Assembly: GCA_010015655.1 (NCBI GenBank)
Contig: ML976713.1
Coordinates: forward strand, 405,826-469,825
Length of the DNA: 64,000 nt
Direction of reading: 5' to 3'
Source of the DNA: Bimuria novae-zelandiae CBS 107.79
Taxonomy: Eukaryota > Ascomycota > Dothideomycetes > Pleosporales > Didymosphaeriaceae
The translations under genes were made by a program, and so were the position numbers. The notes beneath the pieces are model-generated. The model worked only from the letters and a program-made list of their open reading frames with translations. It had not been told where the DNA came from and did no database searches. Below, in pieces: positions 11,000 through 23,024 of this stretch. Every line of letters begins with the position of its first letter. Within the stretch, counting starts at the first letter, position 1.

Positions 11000-13900
11000 G
11001 GCGCGGGACGTCAGGATGTTCCCTATAGAACCTGTTTAGGGCAGCTTTATAGTTAATAAGATTCCTTACTAGTTCCTACGTATTATAGCTCTCTAGCTAT
11101 CCTTTCTATTTTGCTAGGTAGTTATGCTAACGTCTAATTTTTTATAAATTCTTAATTACTTTAACCTTATATTATTTATCGTCGAGTTTTAAATGCAATT
11201 TTAATTTAGCGTTTAATAGTACTAGTTCTAATAATAACTTATAAAAAACTAGGTATATGCGCGTATCTATAAGTAACTATAGTTTAAAATTAACTAGGTT
11301 TCTAACTTTTTAAATTTTAAATAGTCCTTTTTAAAGATTATCTAATTTTTTACTTAGCTATGTTATCTTAAAATTTTTCCATTAGAGGAGGACTCTATCC
11401 CCCTTTTTAAAAGTTAGTCCCTTAATCTTTTTTTTTCTATTTTACTATTTACTTATTATATTACATAATATTTCTGCGTAATGCCTCGTGTAGGTCTTAT
11501 ATAAGTTTTGCTTTATTAGCTACGTCCTTTATAACGCTTTTAATGTCTAACGGATTCTAGTGAGTTGTTAGCTCACATCCGTAATTGGCGTAGTATGGGG
11601 AGTACCTTATAGTCGCCGATTTTACACTAATATTTGCTAGCTAGGCTATTAGTAATAGCTTAACCTAATTATCCTATAGCTTATTTATATATAATTAGAG
11701 GTACTATTCTAATACCTAATTTATTTTCTCGGTTTAGCTATCTGTTTTAGGGTGGAAGCTTATTATACGCTTATTTTTAATTCCTAATGTAGCTATAAAC
11801 GTAGTCTAATACAATAATATAAATATCTTAGCCCTGTTTATAATAAACCTATCTAGTTATCTAACCTGCGATATTAGCTCTTGTTGTAGTATATAAGCCA
11901 ATTCTTTTATTAATATAGCTTCTCTAATTAGCACGATCCTTAACTCCTTATTTACTTAATAGACTATAACTAAGATAGAGTTATAAAGTTCCTTATTCTT
12001 TAGTGCTAATAATGCTAGTAACTTTATAATAAAGTTTATAGTTATACTTAACTATAGTCTTGGGGATAGTTATAATAGCTATAAGAGGCTATAGGGCTTA
12101 TATCTCTTAGGTTTATTTTTATAATAGGCTAAATAGTTGCCTAGGATCTTCTATACCGCCTAACGTAGCTTAGGGATAGCATATTCGTTCGTAATCTAAC
12201 ACGTTATTTTAGTAGTTTTTTAGTATCCCTAGTCCTTATTTTTATATAACTTTTTAATTAATAGTAGAGCCACTTGCTCGCTAATCTAAATATAGTTTTA
12301 ATAGTTTTATACTATTAATTTTATAGCTTTATAAAGATTATATACTTAATAGTCTTTATTTATAAGCCTCCTGTAATCCTGTATTCTATCTATAGCTAGT
12401 CTATAATAGGTAAAGTCTACGCGTCGAACCTCTTGTGCTGGCGTAAGCTATGTTTTATTATAGCGAAGGGTCCTGTCCTTTATATAGGTTAAAATTGTAA
12501 TATAGTTACCTCTATTATCTTCTTTTATTAGGTTTAATTATCTACTTAGCGCATTTGCCGCAGCGTTTATATTTCTTAATAAGTGTATAATGTATAAGTT
12601 AAACTATACTATCTATTTAAACTACCTAGCCTATTATTAATTAAGCTTCTTAGTCGTCGTGAAGCGCGTAGGATTAAGGTATTAAAAAATACTTTTATTT
12701 AGTGCTTAGCTCCCTTAAGCTACGCTTCCTATTACTTAAAGTAATTAATAATTATTAGTAATTCCTTATGATAGATCTTATAGTTAAGCTCTACTCCTAA
12801 AACCTTTCTTATATAATAAAAAACTAGTCTCTATTTCTTATTATTATATTCTTATATTAGTACGGCTCCCAGCATATAATCTAACGCGTTCGTGTAGATA
12901 TAATGTTGCCATTTTAGGTTATATATTTATAGTAGGGGTGCCATTAGAAATAGGCGCTTTAGCTATTTAAAAGCATTTTCCTTTACCTTTTATAGAGGTC
13001 GCTATTTTCCTATCTTCGTGAGTTTTATTAGCTAAGCGGTAACCTTAGAGTAGTTCCTAATACACTTACGATAGAAGTGAGTAAAGTCTAAAAAGGACTA
13101 GATATCCTTTATTAATTTTAGTAGTAACTATTCTTCTATTATTATAATTTTCTTTAGGTCTATTTTAACGCCCTTTTAGGATATTATAAATCCTAGATAT
13201 TCTGTCTTAGTAACGTGGAATTTATATTTCTTAGTGTGTAAAAGTAGTTAATACTCTTATAACTTTTATAATATCTTATAGATATGTTCCTTTTGTTCTT
13301 TTAAAATTCTGCTTAAATATACTAGTATATTATCGAGGTATACCGTGCAGAATATGTCTAAGTATTTATATAATACTTAATTTATGAGTTTTGAAAAGGT
13401 TGCTACGGCGTTTATTAGTCTTATTAGTATAATTATATACTTAAAGAGGCCATATCGCGTGCGAAAAGCTATTTTTTACTTATAACCCTTTATAATTTAA
13501 ATCCTATAGAATTTATCTTAGACGTTAAATTTCGTAAACCACTTAGCTACTTAGAGTCGATCTATAAGCTTTATTATAAATAGTAATAAGTAGTAGTTTT
13601 TTATATTTATAGCGTTTAGCTATCTATAATTTATATAAAGTTGCAGCCTGCCGTCCTTTTTACGAATAAAGAGTATAGGGAAGGCTATAGAACTCTAACT
13701 AGGCTGCTATTTCTCTAAGCGTAGGCTCTTTTATATTAGCTCTTTTAACGTTTTTTCTTATTTATAGGTAAGGGGCCTTAGGCGCTTTAGCTATAACTTA
13801 TCTTCCTTTACTAGTAGTATCTCGTAATCCTACCTTTTGTGTTTAGGTAAGAGTGTCTTGTTATATTTCTTAAATAGGTCTATAAATTCCTTATATTCTT

Positions 13901-16480
13901 CTAGTAGATCTAGGTTATTAGGAACTATTTTAGCTTTCTAGACCTATATATAGTGCACCTATCTTAGGTACTACTTTAAAATCCTGGCTATCTTGTAAAC
14001 TAATATTTTTTATATTATAAATAGTTAGTTCTCCTTTCTTACTTAAGGTTCCTAGAGAGTTTCCCTTCCGCTAAGGCTTATTTAAGTTATTAATAATAGA
14101 TTCTGAGAAAGGATTATTTATTTAATTTAGTTTATTTATATATTATATTACTCTAGCTATTTATATCTAATAATAGCTTTAATATCTCCTATCTCCGCGA
14201 TAGTGAAGACGCGTTAGCTCTCTAGACCTTCTATATTAACTTATACTAGCGCCGTTTCGAGGTGTAGCTAGTCATTACTATATTCTTATAATTAAGTCCT
14301 ATCCGTGAGTCATATTTATAGTAGTATTCTCCTATTATAATATGGTATATTATACCTCTTAACTACCTATAAGGCGATTAAACACGCATTTACCCTTAGG
14401 TTAATAAGTGCTATAACACGATATCCGTGTACTATAATATTCTTAATTAAGCGTTTCTTAACTTAGTAAGTTTTTACTTAATAAGCTATAATAATTATAC
14501 TATTACTAGTATAGCTTATTGCCTAGTAATAATCTTGTTTTTTTAATTTTCTAACTAACTTTCTAGGGCTTCTTAAATCTAATTCTTAACCTATATTAAT
14601 TTCGAGAGTTCCTAAATCTTGTGCTACTTGTATTACTATTAATATAATATATATAATATAATATATAGGTCTTTTTAATTTTATTAGATTTATATATTCC
14701 TGGTAACATATGTTAGGTGTAATCTAGAGTAAGGCATTTATTCTAAGCCAATGCACTATATCCTAGATAGCTATTAAAGGAAGCTACTTCTTCTTATAGG
14801 CTTAGGAATACAAAGCACTATAGGTAATACTAGTTTTATAAAATTAATATATAATTCTGATCTTTTCCTGGCTATATGTTTCCTATTATTATATTAAAGT
14901 CTTAAGGGTCTAGGCCCTAAGGAAACTAGCCTGTCTTAAACTTTTATCATTAGTAAAGCTTATAGTTATTATTAAAATATTAGTGCTATTTATTCTACTT
15001 ATAATATTTTATCTATTACATAGGGAAGTGTTTATAGTAGTTATTAGGTATATTATATTAACTCTTCTTTAGTTAATAATAATCTAAGTTCCCTAAAAAA
15101 TAAGTAGTCTTAACTTAAGCCTTAAAGTGCTATTAGTATCCTTTACGCGTATATTACTACTATTTAGCGCGTTTATATTATTTTAGTATTATAACCTAGC
15201 GTAGGTAATACTCTAGGAGGCCCTATAGCTTTTTAGTAAGCTAATAGGAATCCCACGCGTGTAGTCCTTAGATAACTACTTTTATCTTATATTAGGGTAG
15301 ATAGTGTAGCTTACTACTATATATCTAATAGACGTCTTTTCCAAAATAACTAAAAATATTATATTCTTATAGGACCTTTCGCTCCTCCGCCTACTTAGCT
15401 AGTGGTTTAGGGATATCTTATATAAGGTCTATTTCCTCGTCTCCTACCGGGGTAAGGGTGGCTATTATTACATGTAAGAGGCTAGTCGTGCTAACCTTAG
15501 TCTCTGTTTTTAGGCAGTCCTGTGCGAAGTGGCCTTATTCTCCGCACTAGAGGTAGGCTTTATTCTTAAATCTTCGCTCTCGCTCCTCCTACGAGATACT
15601 ATCTTTATCTTAATAGCTTTTTTTTAGCTTATATAGCTACTTCCCTTTACTATTTTTCTTTTTATACTACAAAGCTTTATTAGTTATAATAACGTCCCTA
15701 TTCTTATCCCTTATCATAAGTCGGGTGCTAGTTTCTTTTCTAGAGAGTAGTTAGGTGCTGTACTATTTTTCTATCTTTTACTCGTATAGGCGATTATCTA
15801 CTTTAATAGTATTATTTATAAGCTTTTTTAGATTATTTACTTTTCCTTAGTAGACTAGTTTGTCCTTAACTATTTCTTTTAGCTTATTATAATAAGTAAT
15901 TATAAGTGGGATTTCTCCCTATCTATTAAGTTCTACTATAATTTATTTAAACTTTAAGGTATAGAGCACTGCTAAATTTCTTAATATAAGTATTAAAGGC
16001 GTATTTTAGCCTAATATTTTTTATTAATTATGTTAAATATTCCTTTTATAGCTTTATAAAATAAATTTAGTTCTTAAAGGCGTCTTTAGTAGCGTTTAAC
16101 TTATAACTCTTAAGCTTGCTATACTTAAGAAAGTTCTTAATTATTAAGCTAGCCTATATAGCCGTCTTATTCTATATATTTATATAGGTAACTAGGATCT
16201 TGTCTTATTCTGTCTTATACCTTCCTAGATTATAATAGATAAATAGTTTTATTTATATTAGGAACGTTCCTGGGTGTCCTTTACTAGTATAAGGTTTAGG
16301 CTTAAGGGCCGTTAGTTAATGCTTTATATTCTCTTACTTACTTATTTCTTTACTTATTTTATTAATAATTTCTTAAAGCTAGACTATTTAGACGACTTAT
16401 TTAATAATAAGTTCTTTTAGAGTCTTTTCTTTATTCGCTAGGGCTAGGTTTATTAAGCTAGGTCCTGCTATTATACTATA
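11000..16480 (-). pseudogene. Gypsy B gag-pol, RIP-inactivated
   Basis: Minus-strand order is gag near the 16493 LTR, then protease, RT, RNase H and integrase. RT is readable near 13350-13130 as YLDNILVYL, KKYKFHVTKTEYLGFI and KGVKIDLKK, with the YLDD Asp changed to Asn. RNase H follows (YIYTNALDYMLGAVL near 12870, where DAS-type Asp is lost). Stops are frequent TAA and TAG. No part of this polyprotein can be made intact. Exact domain limits in the gag third (about 15000-16480) are not resolved. Confidence 0.75.
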
Positions 16481-16492
16481 AAGTAATTCAAA

Positions 16493-16891
16493 TATTATAG
16501 GGCGCTCTTGCTTAGTCTAGTCTAAGTTAGGATAGTAAGGTAATAAGGTGCCTTATAAATTATTTACTAATATAAGTTAATGCGATACTTTGCGCGTAGC
16601 TAAATAATTTAATTTAATAATAAATAAGATAACTATTAATTTATATAGGAGAACGTACTCACATAAACAATATATAAGTTAACTATAAGGAGCGTGTGAA
16701 GGAAACCGTCCTACGTATATATATCTGGCTTACTTAGTTACTTAGTACTACTAATTAACTAAGTAGTTACGTGTCTTACCCGCTTAGTTGCTTAGTTCTA
16801 CTAATTAACTAAGTAGTTACGTAACTCTAAGGCTAGCTTCTTGGCGTACTTATTAATCCGTTCCTTAGCCACCTGTCCTTATAAGCGTCCA
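16493..16891 (-). repeat. Gypsy B 5' LTR, main part (rest at 22991-23019)
   Basis: It begins TATTATAGGGCGC, the RIP-altered form of TGTTATGGGGCGC. It is cut after 16891 by the LINE and finishes at 22991-23019 with CTTGGTTTGTAACA. The 16 bp TCCTTATAAGCGTCCA is duplicated at both junctions. Confidence 0.88.
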
Positions 16892-17026
16892 CCTTCACCA
16901 ACTTCTGAATTTTGAGAACCTGTTGAAATCTGTATATTTTTCATTAGATTCAATCTTGAAATCACCTAAAACCTATCTCTAAGCCATCCTCTGCCTCTGC
17001 AGTGCCTGCAGCTGGTAAATAATAGC

Positions 17027-18772
17027 ATGGAGACGCCTGCGAGACTCCCCCCAGAAGCCTCCACAGCAACCCGCCCCGCCGACCCAGAGTCAGCGAGGCA
17101 CCTTAATATAAGCCACCCCTCAAGGAGACAGCCGCAGCAGCATGCAGCAGCGATACCACGTCTTAACCTAGGTGGAGGAGTGCAGACCAGAAACGCGCCA
17201 GCCACTACCACAGTAACTGAAGCCCTGACAACCCACATCACGGCCGCCAAACAAGCTGCCGCCACCCAGGAGGCCATGATCTACACCCTAGCACAGGCTG
17301 TAGACAGCTGCCTTAATGCCTACAAGCTCCCTGAAGAGCAAGCAGTCGCCAACACCCTCCGCCAGCGCGTTATACAGGCCTTGAAAAACTCTACCCCAGC
17401 GCCAAGCCTCTTGCGCACAGACCGCACTGAGAGTATCAACACCAACGCCAGCACCAGTGCCAGCGACAGCAGCCGCAACCGCAGCAGCCGCAACTGCAGC
17501 AGGGCTGCGGAGCCAAGAACATGGGCAAACGTAGCTGCCAGCGCGAACCCCTCAAGCACAGGGTACACCACCTCCAGCAGCAACCAGAGCAGCACTAGGG
17601 CCACTGCCAACAGACACACCCGCCGCAGTCAAAGCGACACTGAGGACCCCAGGATCCTCATCACGGTGCCTGCGCCGGAGCGGCTCTCACAGAGCTCACC
17701 ATATGCAATCAGAAAGGCCATTTGCGACACAGTGGGCCTTGACCTCAGCGCCATACCCGGCGCCTCAAAGACCAGGACAGGATGGGCCGTCACCCCTGCC
17801 AATAACAAGACAAGAGACAGCCTTATGGAACAGGAAAAGAAAGATTTAATGATAAGCGCTGTAGGAGGCAGCACAGCCGAGCTGCCACAGAAATGGCTCA
17901 ACTATGCTGTACCCAACGTCCCTAGCGCGTACCGATCCTTGCTAGGCCCAGAGGTGCCAGTCACACACGACATGATAGAGGATGAGGCAGCCGTACAGAC
18001 AGGCTCACTGCCTGCCAACTGTAGGCAGTCAAGGCATGGCGCTAATAAAGACGGAACCATCACTTGGATCATCTCCTTCACAAAGAAAGTGCGACAATTC
18101 AGGCTCCTAGGCAGTAGTAGCGCCTCAAGGGAGATTACTAAGACCCCAGCTATACAACGACACGACCCAGGCTGCCAGGGCTACTGCAACCCACTGAAAT
18201 GCGTGCGCCTCCCCCGCTGTAACAACTGTGGCAAGAAACAGGAGGACCACACAGGCCCCCTAGGCTTAGGATGCACCTATCCAGTGCAGTGCGCCAACTG
18301 TCTTGGCCCACATCAGGCAGGACACATTGACTGCCTGGCAGCGCCACGCCGAGTTAACAAGCAGGTCATCAGGCCAACGAAAAGGGAGATGGGCACATAC
18401 CGCCGCGCCGGCCGCCAGGCCTATGAGCACGCCAACCGCCTGTCCCCAGGCACCGAAACAGAGGCAGCAACCGCGGCAACCCAGAACAGTTCACCGGAGC
18501 TCCGTGATAGCCTATACAGTGCCCCCGATGCCTCTAGCTCACGTCCAGCAGACGCAGCAACAACGCCAGCAAACGCCAACAAGCGACGCAACCCAGGACT
18601 GGAGGCGCCAACAAGGCCCTCTACCCGCCCACAACGCTCCACTCATATCCCTAGGAACCTAAATCTGGCGGCGATGTCGGCGCGCAGCGTTGCGCCACCT
18701 CAAGATCACACAGCTTCATCCTCATCAGAGAGAGACATAAGCATAAGCGACGAGAATAATCTCTCATGTTAA
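17027..18772 (+). CDS. LINE ORF1 protein (Gag-like, zinc knuckle)
   Basis: This is an intact 581-residue ORF. LINE ORF1 proteins bind element RNA and form the ribonucleoprotein used in target-primed reverse transcription. The N-terminal third is Ala, Ser, Thr and Asn rich and probably disordered, with a long Ser/Asn tract near residues 140-200. The C-terminal half holds a Cys/His cluster at residues 398-436 (CNNCGKK, then CTYPVQCANC, then HQAGHIDC) that resembles the zinc knuckles of Tad1/I-clade ORF1 proteins. The stop overlaps the ORF2 start in ATGTTAA. There is no premature stop, unlike almost every other TE gene here. The ATG at 17027 is the first in frame and gives a 135 bp leader. Confidence 0.88.
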   Translation: METPARLPPEASTATRPADPESARHLNISHPSRRQPQQHAAAIPRLNLGGGVQTRNAPATTTVTEALTTHITAAKQAAATQEAMIYTLAQAVDSCLNAYKLPEEQAVANTLRQRVIQALKNSTPAPSLLRTDRTESINTNASTSASDSSRNRSSRNCSRAAEPRTWANVAASANPSSTGYTTSSSNQSSTRATANRHTRRSQSDTEDPRILITVPAPERLSQSSPYAIRKAICDTVGLDLSAIPGASKTRTGWAVTPANNKTRDSLMEQEKKDLMISAVGGSTAELPQKWLNYAVPNVPSAYRSLLGPEVPVTHDMIEDEAAVQTGSLPANCRQSRHGANKDGTITWIISFTKKVRQFRLLGSSSASREITKTPAIQRHDPGCQGYCNPLKCVRLPRCNNCGKKQEDHTGPLGLGCTYPVQCANCLGPHQAGHIDCLAAPRRVNKQVIRPTKREMGTYRRAGRQAYEHANRLSPGTETEAATAATQNSSPELRDSLYSAPDASSSRPADAATTPANANKRRNPGLEAPTRPSTRPQRSTHIPRNLNLAAMSARSVAPPQDHTASSSSERDISISDENNLSC

Positions 18773-21700
18773 GCACACCTTTACAGAGACAAAGGACTCC
18801 CCTCAGGGAGCGTGATATACAGGTTAGCTGGACAAATGTGGGGCGAAGCTCGCCTAGCCATATTGCGGCCCTGGAGCTCGCTTTTCAAGAAGGTATCGAC
18901 GTAGTATGCATACAGGAACCGGCCACGTGGCCTGGCACCCGCACCTCAAACCACCCAAGCTACCAGCTACACCCACCCATCGACAGCTGGGACGACCCCC
19001 AGCACAGGGAGACACAGAGACCTAGAGTCCTTATCTACACGCTGAAAGGCGCACAGCTCCACATCACAACCATAGCGCCCCTGCAGGACAGGGACAGACA
19101 ATGGATTCAGGTCAACGGGGTCTCTATTCTCAACATCTATAGGCAGCCTCAGACCACACCGGTCCTAGAGTATGTCACAGGCCTCACCCCCCCAGCAAGA
19201 TGCCTAGTGGGGGGAGACTTTAACACCAAGCACGATACATTCGAGCCTGGTATTACCACCTCGCAAGGCGGCGCCGAGCTTGCGCGCTGGGCCACAGTCA
19301 GCGGCATGGACTACATTGGAGAACCTGGCAGAGCCACCCACAGAGCCGGCCACGTCCTGGACCTTAGCTTCTCTAATATTGCCTTCGCTAAGACGGAGGT
19401 GCGCGACGACCTGCACTGCGGCTCTGACCACGCTACCCTAGTTACGACACTGCCGGGCAGAGGCACACCAAGCCGCGAACAATATCGCCTCAGGCTTCCT
19501 AGAAAGAAGCTTCTTCCCTTTACCCAGCTAGTCGCAATGGGTATGCCACAGCTGCCCTCGATAGCAGCGGCCTCCAACCCACGCCAGGTGGAAGAGTGCG
19601 CTGCAGCACTGACCTCATTGCTCCAAGATGCTCTACGAAAAACCGGCTGCCCAAAGAGGGACGGCAGGAAGGCGGCACCTTGGTGGACAGACGAGTGCGC
19701 TGACGCCAGGCGCCTGCACCTTGAGTCTAGACGGGGCCACATAGGCACCCAGACCCCAGAGACTCGCAGCTTCCTGACCATAGTAAGAAAGGCTAAGAGA
19801 CAATACTGGCAACATACTATTGATAGCGCAAAGGAGGACTCTGACCTCTTTCAAATCATAGGCTGGCACAAGCTTGAGCCAACAAGACCAGACCCGCCGC
19901 TGGCCTATGAGGGGCGCTATATTACTGACCCGCAGGAGAAAGCTGAGACGCTTAGACAAGCGATACTCTGCCGTTTTGACAGTAGCGATGACCTACCAGA
20001 GGCTCCAGCACCTAACGTCTAAGGATCGCAGGGTCATCACGCCCTCCCCTAGGACCTATACCTTTCCCCTGAGGAGGTTGAGCGTAACACAATAGGAGTC
20101 TCAAGCACCTCCCCTAGCACAGACGGGATCACTGTCCGCATGCTCACCGCATGCTGGCACTATATTCAGACGTATCTTACCAGCCTATACCAGCGCTGTC
20201 TGGCCCTTAGCTACTTCCCCCACGCGTGGAGGGTCGCAGAAGTTGTCATGATACCTAAGATAGGCAAAAAGGACAAATCCTCCCCTAGATCATGGAGACC
20301 CATCGCCCTGCTATCCTGCCTAGGCAAGGGCCTAGAGAGAATCTTAGCAAGGAGATTTGCCAGCACTGCTATGGCGCACGGCATACTGAGCCCCCAACAC
20401 GGGGGGGCTCTCCCCAAGAGATCAGCCATGGACCTAGTAGCCGCCTTTACACATGATGTGGAGGACGCCTTCTCCAACGGCCAGCATGTCACTATGGTCA
20501 CTATGGACGTCTAAGGCGCCTTTGACGCACTTCTTAGAAACCGACTTCTACACAGGATGAAGGCCTAAGGATGGCATGACAGCGCCCTCCTAATTGTGAA
20601 AAACTTCCTCCAGGACCGCCGCGTCCAAGTGCGACTAGGAGAAGCCACCACAGCGCCCCACCTAGTATAGTGCGGGACGCCGCAGGGCTCACCACTATTA
20701 CTAGTGCTGTACACACTTTATCTAGCAGAGCTACTTTAGCAAGACCCTGCCAGGCGCTTTGGGTACGCAGACGATATCTGCCTCTACAGGCGATCCCACT
20801 CCCTAGACCAGAACGTGGAAATGCTGGCAGAAGACATAGGCGCCATAAATTCCTGGGGAGACGCTAATCACGTGGCATTTGCCCTAGAGAAACTCGAAAT
20901 GATACACCTAACTAAGCAGAAAAGTGACTATTCGCCACCTATCTGGATTAACGATCAGCTTATCCTCTAACCTACACTACTAGACAAGGCGCTACGCTGG
21001 CTAGGTGTTTACTTTAACAGGAAGCTTAATTTTAAAACACACGTTACCACCCGTGTAGCCAAAGGACGCGCAGTCGCACGGCACATCCGCAGCCTTGCCA
21101 GGATCCAGCACGGCCTACTAGCCAGCTTACTGCGCAAAGCAGTAATCTCATGCGTACTGCCACGCCTACTGTATGGAAACGAGGCCTGGTATGGAGGGCG
21201 CACGAAGCCCCCCAAGACTATAGGAGCCGCGTAGAACCAAAAGGTCAGCACGCGACTCGGGTGGCATATTGCCGCCCTGGAAAAGGCCCTCACGATAGTG
21301 GTTAGAGGCGTCGTCCCCGCCTACCGCACCACGCCCACTGCCACGCTGTACAGAGACGTAGGCATTCCCTTAGCAGCTGCGGCGCTTAAAGAGTGCAAGG
21401 CGAGGTTCGCTATGCGCCTGCACTACGTTAACAAAGGTCACCCGCTTACAGCGCGCACGCGACTGACTGTAGTATATAGAGGAAGAGGCGCCAGACGCCC
21501 GCAGCGCCCATACACAAAAGTCCAACTGCTCGCACAGCTATTCGCACCAGTACCCCGCCCTATACTACTACAACCACACTATTCCAACCAGTGCCGAATA
21601 GACCCTATAAATAATAAGCCTAAAAAGCTCGCTACTAAAGAATTTAAACGATGGTGGATAAGCCTGCCTGCCGAGACAATTACAGTGTTCTCAGACGGCT

Positions 21701-22560
21701 TGGAACAGCGCACAGAAAACGGCGAGCGCCACGTAACCTATGGATACGCTGTGTACCAGGGCCATAGTCTGCTGTACACAGGCAAAGGCTCCCTTAACAC
21801 GCGGGCCCACGTCTTCGACGCAGAAGCAGTGGGGGCCTGGAGAGGTCTTTAACACGTGCTATAGACTCAGGCGCACCGCCTAAGCCAGATCTGGATGTGT
21901 GTAGACAGCACATTAGTTATCTAGGGCATTAGAGGAGACCCCGCGCCGTTATCCTAGTGGGCCTTTATACGCTGCCAGGAAGCCATAGACACCTAGGATA
22001 TTTAAATCCAATAGTCACCGGGCCACATAGGCATTAAAGGCAATGAGCTAGCTGATTAGCTAGCAGATAAGGTAGCCAAGAACCCACGCCCACCTACAGG
22101 GAAGGCAGCTAACCCCACGATATTAGGTCTACGATCTAATGCGCGCGCATACGTACGCGCTGTATAATAAGAGTGGTGGCGCACACGCACACCAAATCTC
22201 TCTACATGGTACAACTAGTGGGGCCTAGCATACACCCCCTCCAGGCAATCGCCGGAGCTGGAGCTCACACGCCCCGCCCTGGCAAAGCTCCTATCCATAA
22301 GGACAAGACACGGCAACTACGCCTGGTACTATAGGAAGTTTAAGCATGATGAGGAGACCCTCACGTGCACCTGCGGAGCAGACCTGGCCCTGGACCATAT
22401 CGTACACTGCCCACGGACAGTGCGACGCTTCAACTACTGGCCGTAATGCCTAACACATCCCCTAATAGACACTAGAGAAGGAATATAGTACCTTAGGGTG
22501 CTAAGCCTAGGAGAATACGCAACCCTTCTTATACTTAGTGTTAGTAATAGTACACGCTAG
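18766..22560 (+). pseudogene. LINE ORF2: endonuclease, reverse transcriptase, RNase H
   Basis: A single frame of about 1265 codons runs without any frameshift. Residues 1-235 are an EEP (APE-type) endonuclease: IQEP near residue 50, GGDFNTKH at 149-156, and GSDHATL at 219-225 are intact. RT follows from about residue 430, with PQGSP and FGYADDICLY (YADD at 20764-20775) intact. RNase H is at about 21685-22090 (VFSDG, SPGHIGIKGNELAD). A C-terminal Cys/His motif CTCGADLALDHIVHCP ends the protein. The first stop is at 20020. Others include 20050, 20512, 20566, 20668, 20737, 20968, 21232, 21850, 21862 and 21922. All are TAA or TAG, mostly where Gln is expected (for example before CGTPQGSP). ORF2 is therefore dead, though the endonuclease part is open. 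Confidence 0.92.
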
Positions 22561-22974
22561 CAAGTAACTAGCTAACTACGTTATAGGCAAGCGGACGCAA
22601 ACCCTTGCTTTAGGCGAAGTAGATACGCTACCTGCTTATAACTTGCTAGGGTATCTACTATATAAGACTAAGCTCTCTCTTTTGTATACCTATATGCGTG
22701 TATATATCTTTCCTTACCTCTAATAAGTCTTGGCATGCTTCTGTACAGGACTGGGGGCAGCTAGAAGGCCACCCCATTCCCCACTATTATTACACAAAGG
22801 CTAGATTGAACAGCTGAGTCGCCCCTATCTGGAGAGGGATAGTAGCAAGAGAGGCCGCTCCTATAGCAGCGGTAGCACTAGCATGAGTGGCCCTTACTAA
22901 GTGCAGGGCACGTCTACATACCCCCTGGGAGGTTACATAGGACGTAAAACCAATACTACTACTACTACTACTAC
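22561..22974 (+). other. LINE 3' UTR and ACT-repeat tail
   Basis: The 3' UTR is followed by a run of ACT/TAC triplets at 22954-22974 directly against the target duplication. The tail is a simple triplet repeat rather than poly(A), as in several I/Tad-group LINEs. I see no ORF here. Confidence 0.8.
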
Positions 22975-23024
22975 TCCTTATAAGCGTCCATCCCTCGTTA
23001 TCTTGCTTGGTTTGTAACATGTTA

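Larger units (their letters stand above)
16892..22974 (+). mobile_element. Tad1-like LINE, full length
   Basis: A non-LTR retrotransposon of 6.1 kb lies in the Gypsy B LTR. The target duplication TCCTTATAAGCGTCCA (16 bp) is perfect at 16876-16891 and 22975-22990. It has a short 5' UTR (16892-17026), ORF1, an overlapping ORF2 with endonuclease, RT and RNase H, a 3' UTR of about 400 bp, and a tail of ACT triplets. It is much richer in GC than its surroundings. RIP damage is nearly absent in the 5' half and strong in the 3' half. It is a late insertion in this nest. Confidence 0.92.
10006..23019 (-). mobile_element. Gypsy B, full-length element (contains a LINE)
   Basis: Direct LTRs at 10006-10437 (432 bp) and 16493-16891 plus 22991-23019 (428 bp together) bound a minus-strand gag-pol. 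The element sits inside the RT-RNase H junction of Gypsy A with a perfect target duplication TGTTA at 10001-10005 and 23020-23024. Removing it restores the A reading frame (ISQEG followed by VKMDLKK). The LINE at 16892-22974 lies within its right-hand LTR. Confidence 0.93.
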
